64,000 nucleotides of DNA, taken from positions 9,655,004 to 9,719,003 of the forward strand of contig NC_037264.1 in NCBI RefSeq assembly GCF_000002425.4, given 5' to 3'. The position numbers were made by a program, and so were the translations under genes. Source of the DNA: Physcomitrium patens (taxonomy: Eukaryota; Streptophyta; Bryopsida; Funariales; Funariaceae). The notes under the pieces were generated by a model that was given only the letters and a program-made list of their open reading frames with translations, ran no database searches and was not told the origin of the DNA. Shown here piece by piece: positions 46,231-59,562 of the stretch. Position 1 is the first letter of the stretch. Each line of letters starts with the position of its first letter.

Positions 46231-49229
46231 GAATAGGATTTTGGACACCTTCGACACTGTTGAGAATGTGTTAAAGTCCTGGCTACAGCAGACTGCAGAA
46301 AGTTGATTTCAGGTTTGTATGGACAAGTTTGGCATTTTTGATGCATTCATCTTGTGAAAAAGCTCACTGTATGAAGATATTTCGAAAGCACCCCTTCAGA
46401 TCGATTGAAAGAGTTCAGGATTGCTAAGGTGAAAAATCGATGGCCCCATTTCCTCCACCTCATGTAGCATCACAGACCTGAATGCACGTCACTTTGTGTA
46501 TGAAATCGAGTAACAGATTGGAAATGAGGAGGTGAGTGTGAGCTCTCGTTCTTCTCTTTATCCTCATTTAGATTGTGATACATTTCTTAACGTCTCGAGC
46601 GAAAAAAAGTCCAGCCCTAGTGTCGATCAGTCCCCTCCTACTACTTCAAGATAGAAAGAATGTGTGCTCTTTGAAAACGATCATACGTTGCTTCTATGAT
46701 TATTGCCTTTGAAGGCTGATGCTTCTTGCGCTTTCTTCAGAAGATGGTTGACGAGGGCAAGAAGACATCGTCTATGCTCCACACAGAGTACAGCCCCATA
46801 TTGATCAATGCAGTATTGGAGCTTGAGAAGTGAAATCCCAGTGGAAGGTGTCCAACCTCATACCACGGGATTTCACAGCCGATGCAACGGCCAGTGAGAG
46901 TCACATGGGCCGAGGTGATCAGCGATAGTTAAGGGGGAGTCAAGGGATCGATGGATGTGCATCCATCTACAGAGATGTCAGGGGCTCGGCGTTTACTGTC
47001 ATGGTCATTCTAGGGTTTGGAGCTCATCTATCCGCTACATAAGCACAATCCCTCCCCTCATTCTGGCATCTTGTGGCTTGCGGCTGTAGGTTCTGGCCTG
47101 TGTGGCTCGGTCGAGTGTTAAGGTGGCGGTCAATCTCCTTTTGCTGCTATTGTGATGTACTATGTTAGACTATGGGTCTGAGTTAGCCGGGTCAGTTTTT
47201 GGGTCAATGTGAAAGAGGCCTCTGGTATCTGGTGCTGCCCGAGCAAGCCTCTTGCTTGTAATGATGCAGTGCCTCGTAAAAGTCGCCAATATTCAGCTGG
47301 TCAGGCGCGACGTGGGTTGGGTCGTCCCTTCACCATTACTTTTGTCCTGTTCACAGTCAATATGTTTGCGCGTTTTGTTGGTCGACTTTTATAGATACAT
47401 GTGATGGTACAGGTGGTATCTTCTCAAGCGGTATTTCCACCTTGTTTGTCAGGGTCATCTTCCTCTTCAGTTCTCCTTGCGTATGGACATCGCCTTTGGG
47501 ACTTTTTTTTTTTTTTTTTACTTTTACGAGGGGTGTGATTCGAAGATGATGAGTAAGAATTGTCGCCCCAGTCCTACGTGAGCGTAAGGGTTCCCTGAGG
47601 ATTGACTCATTACTTTTCTGATTCGAATAGACTTCAATTAATTTATCATTTGGGTGCCGTGAGAACCAGTGATGCAATAAAAATCCGAAAACATCTGATC
47701 TCTGTGATGTGCAAACAATCACCATCTTTCGACTGAGGTTCTTAATCGGTTGTTACATACGTCGCCTGCATGTACGTTTTTTTGTATCACATGTCTATCT
47801 CAGAGCTTTCCTTTGTTATGAGAGATGTAGGGGTAATATAATTGGTGTGGGAGAATCTCTTTACTAGAGCAGTCCAGTAAAGCAGCGCCCCCAGAAGGGT
47901 CTGCATTCTAGTATGCCTGAGTTTGTCTCTGCAATTGTTGCCTTCATAGATTTAAGTGCCACGCTACCTGCACATCTTGGGTAAGTAGAATCTGCTTCTT
48001 CGAGTATCCGGTTACGCTGAACAAGAAGTGAAATGTTTGTCGGAGCTCGACAGGTGCCACGAAACTGATTACGCCTAATCCTATACTCGTAGTCCATATC
48101 AATGCAGTCCTAGGAATAACAGCAGTGCTACGAACGGAGGTATAAACATGAAAGAAATGTTTGAAACCTATTCTTTCAGGTGAAAAATCTCCAGCCTTCG
48201 GGATGACTTTTTCATTCCTTAAAACATTAACTCCACCGCAAGCGGGCAGCATTTTGAACAAAAATAATGTGAAATTCACTTTCTGAAAGATGATGAAAGT
48301 AGTACCTATGGAAGGAAAAACATGACACTTGGCCTCCATACTCTTGTTTTTTCTATCCTCCATTCGTCTACCACCGTAAACCCCTCTGTCTAAAGCGATC
48401 ATTCACCTCAACCATATCTTCATGGTTGCACATTCCACTAACACCAATAAAGCCATGTAATATATTTTGATCTCTCGCGGGGCCCTTCGTAGGATACATC
48501 TTATGATGCTACTTAGATGCGTGTTGACTCTACACAGCCAATGACAAAATTGACTCGAGTATTCGCACATCAGCTTGGCCCCAAGATGAACCCACTTGCT
48601 GAAAGAGATTCGTTCTGAAATAACATGACAGAAGGAACGGAATGGGAACTGAACACACAAAGTTCAGAGTTAGGCCTACTTCTGACAAACAGGATCCCCT
48701 CAAACTAAAGTTGAACATCAGAAAGGACCTTGAGTCAAGCTGCCGGGTACAAGGGAATAGGGTGTAGTTGCACCGAAAACATACTCCCCCAAGATTCGAT
48801 CCATGCTGATAAGATACGTAATTCACCCTACTCTATATCCGTGACTGAAACACTACCGCTAAACATCAACTACGCTGACCCTGTATCTTCGTAATAATAA
48901 TTAGGGGTTAGCCCATTTCTGCTCCAAAAGGCAAAGAGAGATGGAAAACGCAGGAGGAGAAAGAAAGCGGGGAAAAAGTCGCGAACTCACTGGCAACGCA
49001 TTTGCTCCGAAGCGGGACACACGAAGATTTCTTTCGCACGTGCTTCAACCGTGGCGAGGTTTCACGGCACCAGGAAAACATCACAGAACCCGTGGGACCT
49101 TCTCCGAGTGAGATCTCCTGATGTCGCAGTCTCATATTGTCGCCGCATTCATGGGTACATATCTTACTCTGTGGATGGTGAGCGGTAGTATTTTTGGCTC
49201 GGCGGGGCAGAATCTCAGTCACGATATTT
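46231..49229. other. Spacer between the nest and the lipoxygenase gene
   Basis: No gene that I can name. The first 600 bp look weakly coding in short runs on the plus strand (for example ILDTFDTVENVLKSWLQQTAES at 46236-46303 and KMVDEGKKTSSMLHTEYSP near 46740-46795). They continue the host sequence interrupted at 29734, so they could be a decayed host gene. Minus-strand ORFs at 47357-47725 and 47944-48402 have no recognisable domain. A T-run lies at 47502-47519. Confidence 0.4.
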
Positions 49230-49791
49230 TGGGTCGTTCGGACTCTCTCTCTCTTCTCCTGATCTCTTGAGGCTGAGGGATTGGTGTTCTGAATGTTAGA
49301 TTAAGGTAGAATACCCGAATTCCTTTAGTTAGTGACTGTGGAGTGCAGTGTTTCGGATCCAGGAAATCTGGTATGTGATTATGGCTACACTCTCTGATGC
49401 TGAGCCTTAGCTGGAGAGTGTACTGCTGCGTTGACTTGGTTGTTTTGGGTGTTGTCTGTGTCGATATCTATATTTGGATTTCGATAGCATCTGATTGGAG
49501 CTCAACGCGAGAGCGAGGTTGAGATGAAGTGATGGTTCTAGTGTTGGTGCAATGGCTTTTTTGTGGCGAGGTTTGCAGACATGGATAACGTCTCCGATGG
49601 TTATGTTGTTCTTCGTTGTGTGTCCTGCTCATGGGTTACAATCTTTTACAGAGCTGCCAGTATCGTGTAGCGTCGCAGGAAATTATCAGAGGCTGAAATT
49701 GTTAATGCTAGAGGATAAGGCTATCGAATCTTGCATTCGTTTTGAAATTGAACCTGGTGCGTGGCTGCTTTTTTTCAGAGATTAACCGGCC
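49230..49791 (+). promoter_or_regulatory. Lipoxygenase 5' leader, probably with a leader intron
   Basis: A CT-rich patch near 49243-49266 may mark the core promoter. A strong pyrimidine-AG acceptor (CTTTTTTTCAG) ends at 49778, 13 bp before the coding ATG. This suggests an intron in the 5' leader. The upstream ATG-started 77-codon frame (49552-49785) would then be mostly intronic. Confidence 0.45.
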
Positions 49792-51127
49792 ATGGCGCAA
49801 CTTTCATTGTCAGGCTCAAGTTTCTCAGCTCTTGTCAACTTCGATAAAAGCTTGGGCTCACTCAAACAGGATACCTGGGGCACCCCCTTGGCGGACTCGG
49901 TGCCACAATTTGGCAAACGTCAGCGTCATCCAAGCATTGTTGTTAGCCGTGTGAGTGACCAAACTAGCACCGCTTCCTCCACGCCATTCACTTCTACCAC
50001 AACGAATGGAAATTCCATTTCCGAGGTGGTCGTTCGTAATACCAATTCCGTGAGGCCGCCCTCCTTCACGGGGCTTAGCACGGTCGGAGCGGTGATAACA
50101 GTCACCAAAAAGAAGCGGTTGAGCAGGGATGAGCAGATTGAAGAAGCTGTGGACGTATTCTCTGATTTGACAGGGAGCAAAGTTTTTTTCCAGCTCGTCA
50201 GTGAAGACGCCGATGCAGGTACTTACCAATCTGGCCCTCTTGGAAGTGCTTGCTTCAAGCATTGTCTCCGAATTTAGAAGAGTTTAATAGCGTCGACCTT
50301 TTGAGGAGGCTACATGAAGATTCTTATTGCTTCAGGGGTTGTCGATGACAGGGGGAGCTGGCAAGAGATGCAAGGAGACGTTCATTAAGGACTGGACAGA
50401 GAAGGCCAGAGTGCAGGCAGACAAGGTGCAATACACGGCGGAGTTTAGATTGAATATTAGCGAATTCGGGGAACCAGGGGCCATTTTGGTCCGCAACATG
50501 CATCAAGCAGAGTTATATATCGAATCCATCGCTCTATCAATGCCATCAGGAACAGTCTACTTCCCCTGCCACTCCTACATTGCGTCGTCCACCAAAGATC
50601 CTAAACCTAGGGTGTTCTTCAACAATAAGGTAACGCCTATTCGTCCTGCTGTAGACCTTCTCTTGAATCCTACCTAGACGGAGAAGAATTTCCAATTTTG
50701 TTTTGGTTTCTTCTGTATAAAGCAATACATAGCGGATGTAGAGAGCACAAATGTCGACAAGATGTCTGACTTGGTGCGTTGGCTCAGGTCTATATGCCCT
50801 GGGAAACTCCAGCTGGTCTGAAGGATTTACGAGAACAGGAGCTGAAGACGCTGCGAGGCAATGGCACGGGTATGCGGAAGGAGTGGGAACGCATTTACGA
50901 CTATCAAGTGTACAATGATCTTGGTAATCCTGACAAGGATTATGAACTTCTGAATCGGCCCATTCTTGGAGGAGGGGAATTCAAGTACCCTCGCCGTGTT
51001 CGCACTGGCCGTGATCCTTGCAAAGCAGGTACTTGTTTGCTCGCTAACTAGAATTCTCTTTAAAAAAACAGCAAATACTTTTTGTAAAACGGTGTGATGG
51101 GAGTCTGTCTGGTGGGAGGAAGGGAGG

Positions 51128-51158
<31 letters not shown>

Positions 51159-53995
51159 GGGATGTTGTCTGACTTCGTGGCAACACTGGTGTTGCAGACC
51201 CGACGAAAGAGGAAAAGATCGAAAAGGGAGAAGCGGTATACATCCCTCGTGATGAGAGATTCGAGCCTTTGAAGCAATCCAATTTTACTGCGAACTCGTT
51301 GCGTGGTCTTGTGCATAAACTAGTGCCATCGATCAAAGATTTCTTTGACGAGACGCCGGGAGAGTTTGATACTTTCAAGGATATTGAGGCGTTGTTTCTA
51401 GAAGGACTGGATTTAGGAAACGAAATACGTGAGAAAGCCGCGAAAGAGTTCAACATCCCCGACTTTCTGAGGGATTTAAGAGCCAACGAAGAGGAGCCTC
51501 CGGAGATGACGAGAGAGAGAAATCGACTGCTGAATAGTCTTCCAATTCCAGATTCTATACGGGAAGTCATTCGGACAACCACGACACCGAAGAGTCTCTT
51601 GAAATATCCTCAACCTAAAATTCTTTCGAAAGATAGGTTTGCGTGGATGCGCGATGACGAATTCGCTCGTCAAACTCTGGCCGGAATCAATCCCTGTGTT
51701 ATCAACTGTCTCGAGGTAAGCTGGTGCTTGACCACTTAAGGAGACCTGCAGAAACCTTCCTGCAGCTGGTTTGTATTGAATGAAACGCTTAGTTTCTGAC
51801 GCACGGCCCGTGTCAAGGATGAACTGTTAGGTGGTTACGATCGCTTGAGTGGACGTTTTGTTCGGAGAGCAGCATGTAGTTACCAGTATGCTCATGATCT
51901 GTGTTGCAGAAATTTCCACCTCGAAGCACACTTTCTGAGGAGAATTACGGCCCGCAAGTATCAGCTATCACATCTGAGCTCATCGAGGGGCAGTTGGGAG
52001 GCATGACAGTGGCTGAGGTAAACATACATTGTGTCCGAAGGAAGCAGAGGGAATAGACTCGTCAGATCATGAAGTGTGTGGATTACGGAACTGATTCTTG
52101 AACTCTCTTTTTGAAGTTGGACTCTCTGTTCTTTACTGTTGTTCAAAACTCTTGGATAGGAATGCAATTGCCACCATAACCAGAATTCGTATTGTACCAG
52201 GCTATGGACGCAAAGAAACTGTTTATCATAGACTATCACGACATTTTCATGCCTTATGTGAAGAGAATTAACGAATTGGAGGCTCGGAAGATGTATGCGA
52301 CGCGAGCGTTGTTCTTCTTGCACAGCGACGGTGCTTTAAGACCTGTTGCAATAGAGCTTAGTTTGCCGCCTTGTATCGAAGGAGGTCCCGGTAGCCAACG
52401 TGTTTTCGTGCCGGGTAAAGAGGCTACCACCTTCTGGCTCTGGCAGCTTGCCAAACTGCACTTCCTCACAGCCGACTCAGGCTACCATCAGCTCGTTAGC
52501 CATTGGTAAGTTGCCATTTCTTATTGTTTGGGGGTGGTCTTTCGACACTAAGCATGAGAAAATTTGAAGAAAATATGTAGAAGCTCGTAATTAACCCAAT
52601 AGGTGTTATCATCCCAAACTTACTCTTCGAAGGGTTTTTCTGCTCCTGTACAGTTCACTTCAATTTTAACTTTGAAGTCTCAAAACTTGAGAGTATGGGA
52701 TGTTTGAGATTCTATGAATTGGACTCTACTAGCAGTTTGGGGTTCTAGATTATAGTAATAGAATGACGGAGTGATGGGGACATGTGCTGCACAGGTTGCG
52801 CACACATGCGTGCACAGAGCCCTATATCATTGCGACATATAGGCAGCTAAGCGCCCTGCATCCGATTGCCAAGCTCCTCCACCCTCACCTTCGTTACACC
52901 ATGGAGATCAACGCAGCAGCAAGGCAAAATCTAATTGCTGCAGGAGGAATCATTGAGCAGACATTTACCCCGGGAAAATACGCCCTGGAAATGAGCGCTG
53001 TTGTGTACAACGCTTTGTGGCGGTTTGATCAGGAGGCCTTGCCTGAAGATCTCATCCGAAGGTGTGCACACTAAGTCATGTCCAGTGACATGTCCCAAAA
53101 TTTGTTGCGACAAGACGTGAACAAAAGTGAATAGTAACTGATCCCAGGAATTTCACATACGAACTAAGGTTTTCGGTGCAGTGCAGAATGATTGTGGGTT
53201 TGCGATGCTGACTCTCTGTCCACCTATTTCTGTTGCAGAGGGATGGCTGAACGGGACGAGACTGCTCCTCATGGCCTGCGTCTTCGGATAGAGGACTATC
53301 CCTTTGCTGCTGACGGGCTTCTGGTGTGGTCCAGCACAGAGGAATGGATCCGCAACTACATTTCCCTGTACTACCCCGACAGCCAGACCATCCTTGATGA
53401 TGCCGAGCTCCAGGGGTGGTGGACGGAGATTCGTACCAAGGGTCATGTGGACAAGGCGGATGAGGAATGGTGGCCAACGCTCGACAGCCCTGAGACTTTG
53501 GTTAAGATACTAACCACCATGATTTGGATCGCCTCAGGACATCACGCAGCTGTAAATTTCGGCCAGTATGACTTCGCCGGCTTTCCTCCAAACCAGCCGT
53601 GCCTGGCCAGGAAATTCGTTCCGGAAGTAGACGGACCCGAATTCAAGGACTTATTAAAGGATCCTCACAAGTTCATGCTACAAACCTTGCCCAACCAAGA
53701 GCAATCCACCGTGTTAATGATGGTGGTGGAGTCGCTGTCGACGCATTCCCCGGACGAGGAGTACCTCGGTTACAACGGCATGCACACGAATTGGACGAAT
53801 GACCAAAGGGCAGTGGAGGCTTTCCAGGCCTTCACAAGCCGATTGGCCGAAGTGGACAAGATCATTATTGAGCGGAACAAGGATCTGACGAACAAACACC
53901 GGGCAGGTGCTGGCACTCTCCCCTACGAGCTTTTGTTGCAGAAATCTGGGCCCGGGATCACCATGCGAGGAATTCCCAACAGCATTTCAATCTAG
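49792..53995 (+). CDS. LOX: Plastid-type lipoxygenase
   Basis: Lipoxygenases add molecular oxygen to polyunsaturated fatty acids, the first step of oxylipin and jasmonate-type synthesis. Coding exons: 49792-50218, 50352-50629, 50788-51028, 51198-51715, 51910-52017, 52201-52505, 52795-53061, 53239-53995; total 2901 bp, 966 residues, in frame. The first 80 residues are Ser/Thr-rich with few acidic residues, as in a chloroplast transit peptide. A PLAT domain follows at about 125-235, with the catalytic domain to the end. The iron-site cluster is intact, with the H-X4-H-X4-H-X17-H-X8-H spacing ([22 protein letters not shown], about 620-660). Also present are [10 protein letters not shown] (about 815-824) and the terminal iron-binding Ile (NSISI). 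[13 protein letters not shown] and YPRRVRTGR are family landmarks. 9- versus 13-specificity cannot be told. Intron 1 must use the second of two nearby AGs to keep phase. Confidence 0.97.
51132..51158. repeat. (GA)n microsatellite in LOX intron 3
   Basis: About 13 GA units after GGGA repeats, close to the acceptor at 51197. Confidence 0.92.
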
Positions 53996-54890
53996 CTTGC
54001 TCAACCTGCTAAACTGTGCAGACACCTCGAAGAGGTGAATGCAAAGTAGACTATGTTCCATCTATTGTTAAGCGTTGTAACCATTTATATATATTTTTTC
54101 ATATATATATTGACAGTAGATTTTTCCAGGGTGGGATAGTAATATATTCATCAATTATGTATCCTGGCACTGCAGCCCTTGTACATGAAGGATTAGCTGT
54201 TGATTTTCTGTTGAGATCACCCATGACTCTTTGGAGTTGGTTTGCGAATGAACGTCTTAAGTTGCATTTACAGCTGCCGATTCTAGTTGTCTTTAACCAT
54301 TTGTGTGTGATTACGCAACCATTCGCTCAACGAAGTAGCTCGTGGGTACCTACAGTGATTGTTTCATGTGTGTTGTATACTCATTATAATTAATCCTCGT
54401 ATGTATTGGTTGGAAAAAACTAGTTGACTAGCGAATTAGTAATCACAAGATATTAGACTGATTCTTTTGTTGGAGTGTTTCGAAATGTCCTTAAACAAGA
54501 CTGGGTGAATTTCAAGTGAGCGACGAACAATGAAAAGGTAAATATTGACCTACGCAGGCTCTCACAATGGAGATTTATACAGTTGAACGTACGCACAACT
54601 AGAAATAACATTGTTTTAATATAGTTGCGAATTCATGGTTTGTGGTGAGTCCAATTTGAAAATGGTGACACGGAAAAAAAATAAGCCAACATCTGTGACT
54701 TTTGTATTCATGAGTATGATCTGTAATGATTTAAAAACTAGATTACAAAAAAATGATAATTACCAAAAATACATAAAAATGTAAAAATATATGTATAATT
54801 TCATGATAATATATAAAAAATAAAATGATGAATATATTGCAATTCTAACTGATATTGATTCTTGAAAACAATAATAATAGAAAGGAACTA
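53996..54890. other. LOX 3' flank and short spacer
   Basis: The first 300-400 bp probably hold the LOX 3' UTR. AT-rich DNA follows to about 54890, with no recognisable gene. Confidence 0.45.
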
Positions 54891-56149
54891 AAACTGCACC
54901 CTCAAGAGCAGGGAGGGAAGGGAAGGAGGGATGAAGTCGGAATGGAGATGGATGAAGGGTAGAGATGGAATGTGAATTAAGAGACACGTCAGCAGTCGTT
55001 CCAAGGGGGGTTGCCGTGGGGGAACAGGACAGAATTGGGAGAAAAGGGGGTTTGAAGGGGTTGAGAGGGAGAGAGAGACGGAGCGGGGCAGAGGAGGGAG
55101 GAGGAGGGAGGAGGAGGGAGGGAGGAGAATGGGGATTGTGAAAGGGGAGCCCCGCCCAGCCCCGCCTACGAGGAGGGAGGGAGGAGGAGAAGAAGAAGAA
55201 GAAGAAGAAGAAGCATAAGGACGAGTCGAAACAGGAGGAAGAAGGGAGGAGGGAGGAGTATTCGGGGCCATGTCCGTCGATCACACAGAGAGAAGGAGAC
55301 GAAGGGAGGGGAAGGGAAGAAGAAGGGAGAAAGAAATAGTAAGTAAGTTATGTAACTAATCAACATCTCTCTGGCTCTCTCTGGCTCTCTCTGGCTATCT
55401 CAGAGTCAGCAATGTTACTTCTACTAGTAGTACCCCACCATCCCATCCATCCCCGTCTGCTTCCTTCCTTCCTTACTCCCTCCCCACTCCAGCCATCTCT
55501 CTCTCTGCCCCTCTTCCGCTCCCTCTCTCCGTCATTCTCTCTGTCTGTCTCACTCTTTCCTCTCCCTCACGAATCTGGCCACACTTACTTTACTGCAGCA
55601 GCTCCTCCCTCCCTCCCTCCCTCCCTCCCTCCCTGTTGCCCTGTTCCCTCCTCCTCCTGCATGGCTTTTGTTTACAGCCCTTTCGTGTCTCCGCCGTAGC
55701 TGCTGCTGCTGCTGCTGCTGCTGGCATTTGCGTTCGGATTTTCGGGTTCTGTGAGGTGTCGCTGTGGTTGCAGTTGCGGGCTTGCTTTCGATTTTTTGTG
55801 AGGAGGGTGAAATTCGAGGGATAGGAGGGAGAGTGAGAGGAAGAGGTGGTGGTGGTGTTGCTCTTTTCTTTCTCTTTCTTTTTAGATTTTTAGATTTCTT
55901 TTTTTTCTTTTTTTTCTTTTTTTTAAGATTGAGTTGATTAGGATTTCCGAATTTCGAGATTCGGTGGTTTGTGATTTTGGTTGTTTTCGGCAATTCTGGT
56001 GGATGTGAGTGGGAGAGTGATTGTGAGCTGGCGGATTGAAGGAGACTAAGGAGGGGTAGGTCAGCGATGCGAGGAAGAGTTGACGTGGTGAGCGTTGGGC
56101 GGGGCCCTTAGGTTTCAGTCAGGTTGGTGGGGTAGTAGTGTAGAATTTG
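54891..56149 (+). promoter_or_regulatory. CUL4 promoter and 5' leader, strand-asymmetric
   Basis: A purine-rich stretch (GGA and GAA repeats, about 54900-55340) switches to a pyrimidine-rich stretch (about 55430-55640), with (CCCT)n at 55602-55634 and (TGC)n at 55699-55723. Together they make an extended polypurine-polypyrimidine region ahead of the CUL4 ATG at 56150. Apparent ORFs here are low-complexity products of the repeats. Confidence 0.5.
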
Positions 56150-59100
56150 ATGTCGCAGAAAAAGAGATTAAGCAGCAGTAGCGGAGGAAGCGGTGGCATC
56201 TCGCTGAATATGATATCAGCTACCAAGAAGCCAAAGAACCAGCAGCAGACATCAATACCGGATGGGTTTGAGAAAAATGGAAAACTGGGGATGGCTGTAG
56301 AGGTCACCAATTCTGATATGATGTTAATGAATGGCGTTGAGGACCATCTTGCATCTGCTGGGCCGGCATCGGCGATGACTGTGAGTAGTAGTCCTGGAAT
56401 CGGGACTACAGCGAACTTATCACGGAAGAAGGCCACTCCACCGCAGCCTGCGAGGAAGTTGGTAATCAAGCCTTTCAAAGGTAGTTTCTCTCGTGGGATG
56501 TCGATGAGGATTGAAGCACGCGCATCTTTCCTTTAATAACTGTTGTGCACATTCTAAGTTGTATAGGTTTTGGATATGGTCGTGAGATTTGAATTGTTCG
56601 TAATTATTAGTTGGAAATGCTGATTAGATTTAGCTGTGCACTTGCAATTGAAAGTATCATTTGCGCTGTATCTTTGTGCCGTGAGGTTCTGAGGTCAGTC
56701 ATGGCTCTGTTAATCAAAGAGCAACGTTTTTAGGGTTTTCGACTGTTCCGTTTGCTGGTGAGGTTGGTTAAGGATTTTTCGAGCGACAGGCTGTCATGAT
56801 TTTCCGGTGGTTATTGTGGTTGAAATCAACTTATTTCTCTCGTGAAAATGCACCTCTGATTTCTATGTTATGTCAATGGGTAGATCCCTCCAGATCTTGG
56901 AAATTCTTGTCATAAAAAAAAATAATATATATATATATATATATATATATTATTTTATCTTATATTTTCCTGTGAGTTCTTGAAGCCTATGGAATTGCAA
57001 TCGAGAATTATTTTAGAAATTTCGTTGGAGCAGTCTTGAGTTTTGATCAGAACAGTATCATATATCAGCTTTATGGAACCTTCGTAATGTCTGAATCGTT
57101 GTGACATGGTAAGTGGGATATTTGGTTAACAGAGTCGTTGGTTGGTACCGTTCTTTTGGGCAGTTTCTCAGTAGTTCTTCGATTTTTCACATCAAGCGCT
57201 GGATGACACCTCGCATTGGATCTTTTGCATCCAGCCCGTGGAGTACTTATTTGTTTAACTTTGAGAATCTTCATCGGTTTCAGTGTTACTGTCGGTCAGG
57301 ACGAAACGCTAATGTGCGTTATCTGCAGCTTAGCGAATACGAAACAGGTTGTGCGTTCGAATACTTGAAGTTCCTGATGTGCCTGGGTTTTTTTTAATAC
57401 AGAGAAACCAAAGCTGCCTAAAGACTTCGAAGAAGTGACATGGGCCAAGCTCAGAGAAGCCGTAACTGCAATTCACTTAAAGCAGCCCGTGAATTGCAGT
57501 TTAGAGGAGCTATATCGGGTATGCAAATTCTTTGTGACTTCTAAGTCTAATATATGGTATTTATTTATAAATTATGTGAAATGAAGGATGGCGGCTTGGA
57601 TTCGCAAGTCCATATCGCGTCGTCTAGTTGCTCATTGTTCTCATTTCGTGGGTATGTTAACATTAGTTTGACAATGACTTTTGACTTGAAAATTTGACTT
57701 CTGAGTCAGGATTGGAAGCTTCACATGCATTATTCAGCTGTTTGAGTAACGTTGATCTTTGACACTTGCCAGCTGTGGTTTCGTTACAGGCTGTAGAGGA
57801 CCTCTGCCTTCACAAGATGGCAGGGAATTTGTACAGGAGACTGCAGCAGGAGTGTGAAAGTCACATTTCAGTCAAGCTGCGAGACCTTGTAGGACGCAGT
57901 CCTGATTCTGTGGTGTTCCTGTCTCATGTTGAAAGTTGCTGGCAAGATCATTGCGACCAAATGCTTCTTATCCGAAGCATTGCGCTCTATCTGGATCGAA
58001 CCTATGTTATCCCGAATTCAGGTGTTCGATCGTTGTGGGATATGGGTTTGCAACTTTTCCGCCGCCATCTTTCAGCTTGCCCTGAAGTTGAGTCCAAGAC
58101 TGTCTCTGGTCTTCTCACGCTTATCGAGAAGGAGAGGTGAGATCTAGTGGTAAGCTTGGATATGTTTTTCTGTGTTGAAGGTTATAAGTTAGATGTGGCA
58201 AGTAGCTTCAGTGCACAGCTTTCAAGGAGCGGTTTTTTAGTAACCACATTGTTAAGTATCAGACGATTTTGGGAAGGATCATTATTTCTTGCTGTGCTTA
58301 TGATGTAATATTTGTTTGTGGTTTTCACGGAGATGATTGGAACATGACCTTATCCTGGGGTTTATGTTTGCATGCAGGATGGGAGAGACTGTGGATCGGA
58401 GTTTACTGAAACACTTGCTACGAATGTTTAGTGCTCTTTGTATATATTCAGAGAGCTTTGAGAGGCGGTTCTTAGATTGTACTGCCGATTTCTATGCAGC
58501 TGAGGGGATACGCTTTATGCAGCAAACAGATGTGCCTGATTATCTTAAACATGTTGAGGTGAGTACACTGTTTTTCGATCTAGGAAGTAGTTTGGTGGTT
58601 TTTTTAAAGGTCCCAGCTGAAATTTGAGTTCAATTTTTAGGTCCACGAACTGCGGACAGGAATATGCTTTTTGAGACGTTATGTTTGCGCAGAATCGACT
58701 TCATGAAGAGAATGAGCGGTGCCTGCTCTATCTGGATGGAAGTACTCGGAAATCACTGGTGGCTACTGCTGAGAAACAACTTCTTAGTCGTCATACAACT
58801 GCAATTCTGGAGAAGGTAATGCAGCATGATCTTCAGCTCCTCCCCTTCAAAATGATCAAGGAAATAGATGGACCTTTCTTCATGTATATATGGTTAGTCA
58901 ATCTGATATAGAAAATCAGAAATCATGTTGCGTCTTAGAGCACACTAATACTATCATAAGGATTGGGCATTTTTTAATCAAAGAATGCATGTGTATGATT
59001 TCAGTTTTTGTAGCTCTCAGGCCTTGCTATCTTGACATTTAGATAATGTATACTGAGATATTCTTGTTTCTTTCCTTTTTGTTTCTCTCTAATCAGTTGC

Positions 59101-59562
59101 GGTTAAAGTTTATGCATTTGTGGAAAGAATATTAACTGTCTCTGCCATGCGGGTGATGATAGGGGTTCAGCATGTTGATGGATGCGAATCGTTTGGCAGA
59201 TCTTCAACGGATGTACATGTTGTTTGCACGGGTGAATACCTTGGAGTCCTTGAAGATGGCCCTGAGCACTTATATCAAGGCGACGGGAAATAGCACTGTG
59301 ATGGATGAAGAAAAGGATAAGGATATGGTGTCTTGGCTTTTAGATCTGAAGGCCCGACTTGATGCTATCTGGGAAGAGAGCTTCTTTAGGAATGAAACTT
59401 TTTCCAACACTTTGAAGGATGCGTTCGAGCATCTGATCAATCTGCGTCAGGTGAATATAATCTTCAATTGAACTCTGAGTTGAAGTCTAGAGGTTAATAC
59501 CACGTTTGTTGTTGTTGTTATTGTTGTTGTTGTTGGTGGTTGTGGTGGTGGTGGTGCGTGTG

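Noticed and set aside
46944-46967. Short inverted repeat GATGGATG...CATCCATC
   Set aside because: Only 8-bp arms with a 2-nt centre; expected by chance in a window of this size.
47357-47725. 122-residue minus-strand ORF
   Set aside because: Composition is irregular with a poly-Lys run from a T-tract; no family recognised.
47944-48402. 152-residue minus-strand ORF
   Set aside because: No recognisable domain, no homologue that I know, and it lies in unassigned spacer; kept only as a mention in the spacer entry.
50827-51582. 251-residue ORF antisense to the lipoxygenase
   Set aside because: It overlaps LOX exons 3-4 and intron 3 on the opposite strand; its open frame is a shadow of conserved LOX codons and it includes the microsatellite.
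54760-55993. ORFs upstream of CUL4 on both strands
   Set aside because: Low-complexity products of GGA, CCCT and AAG repeats.
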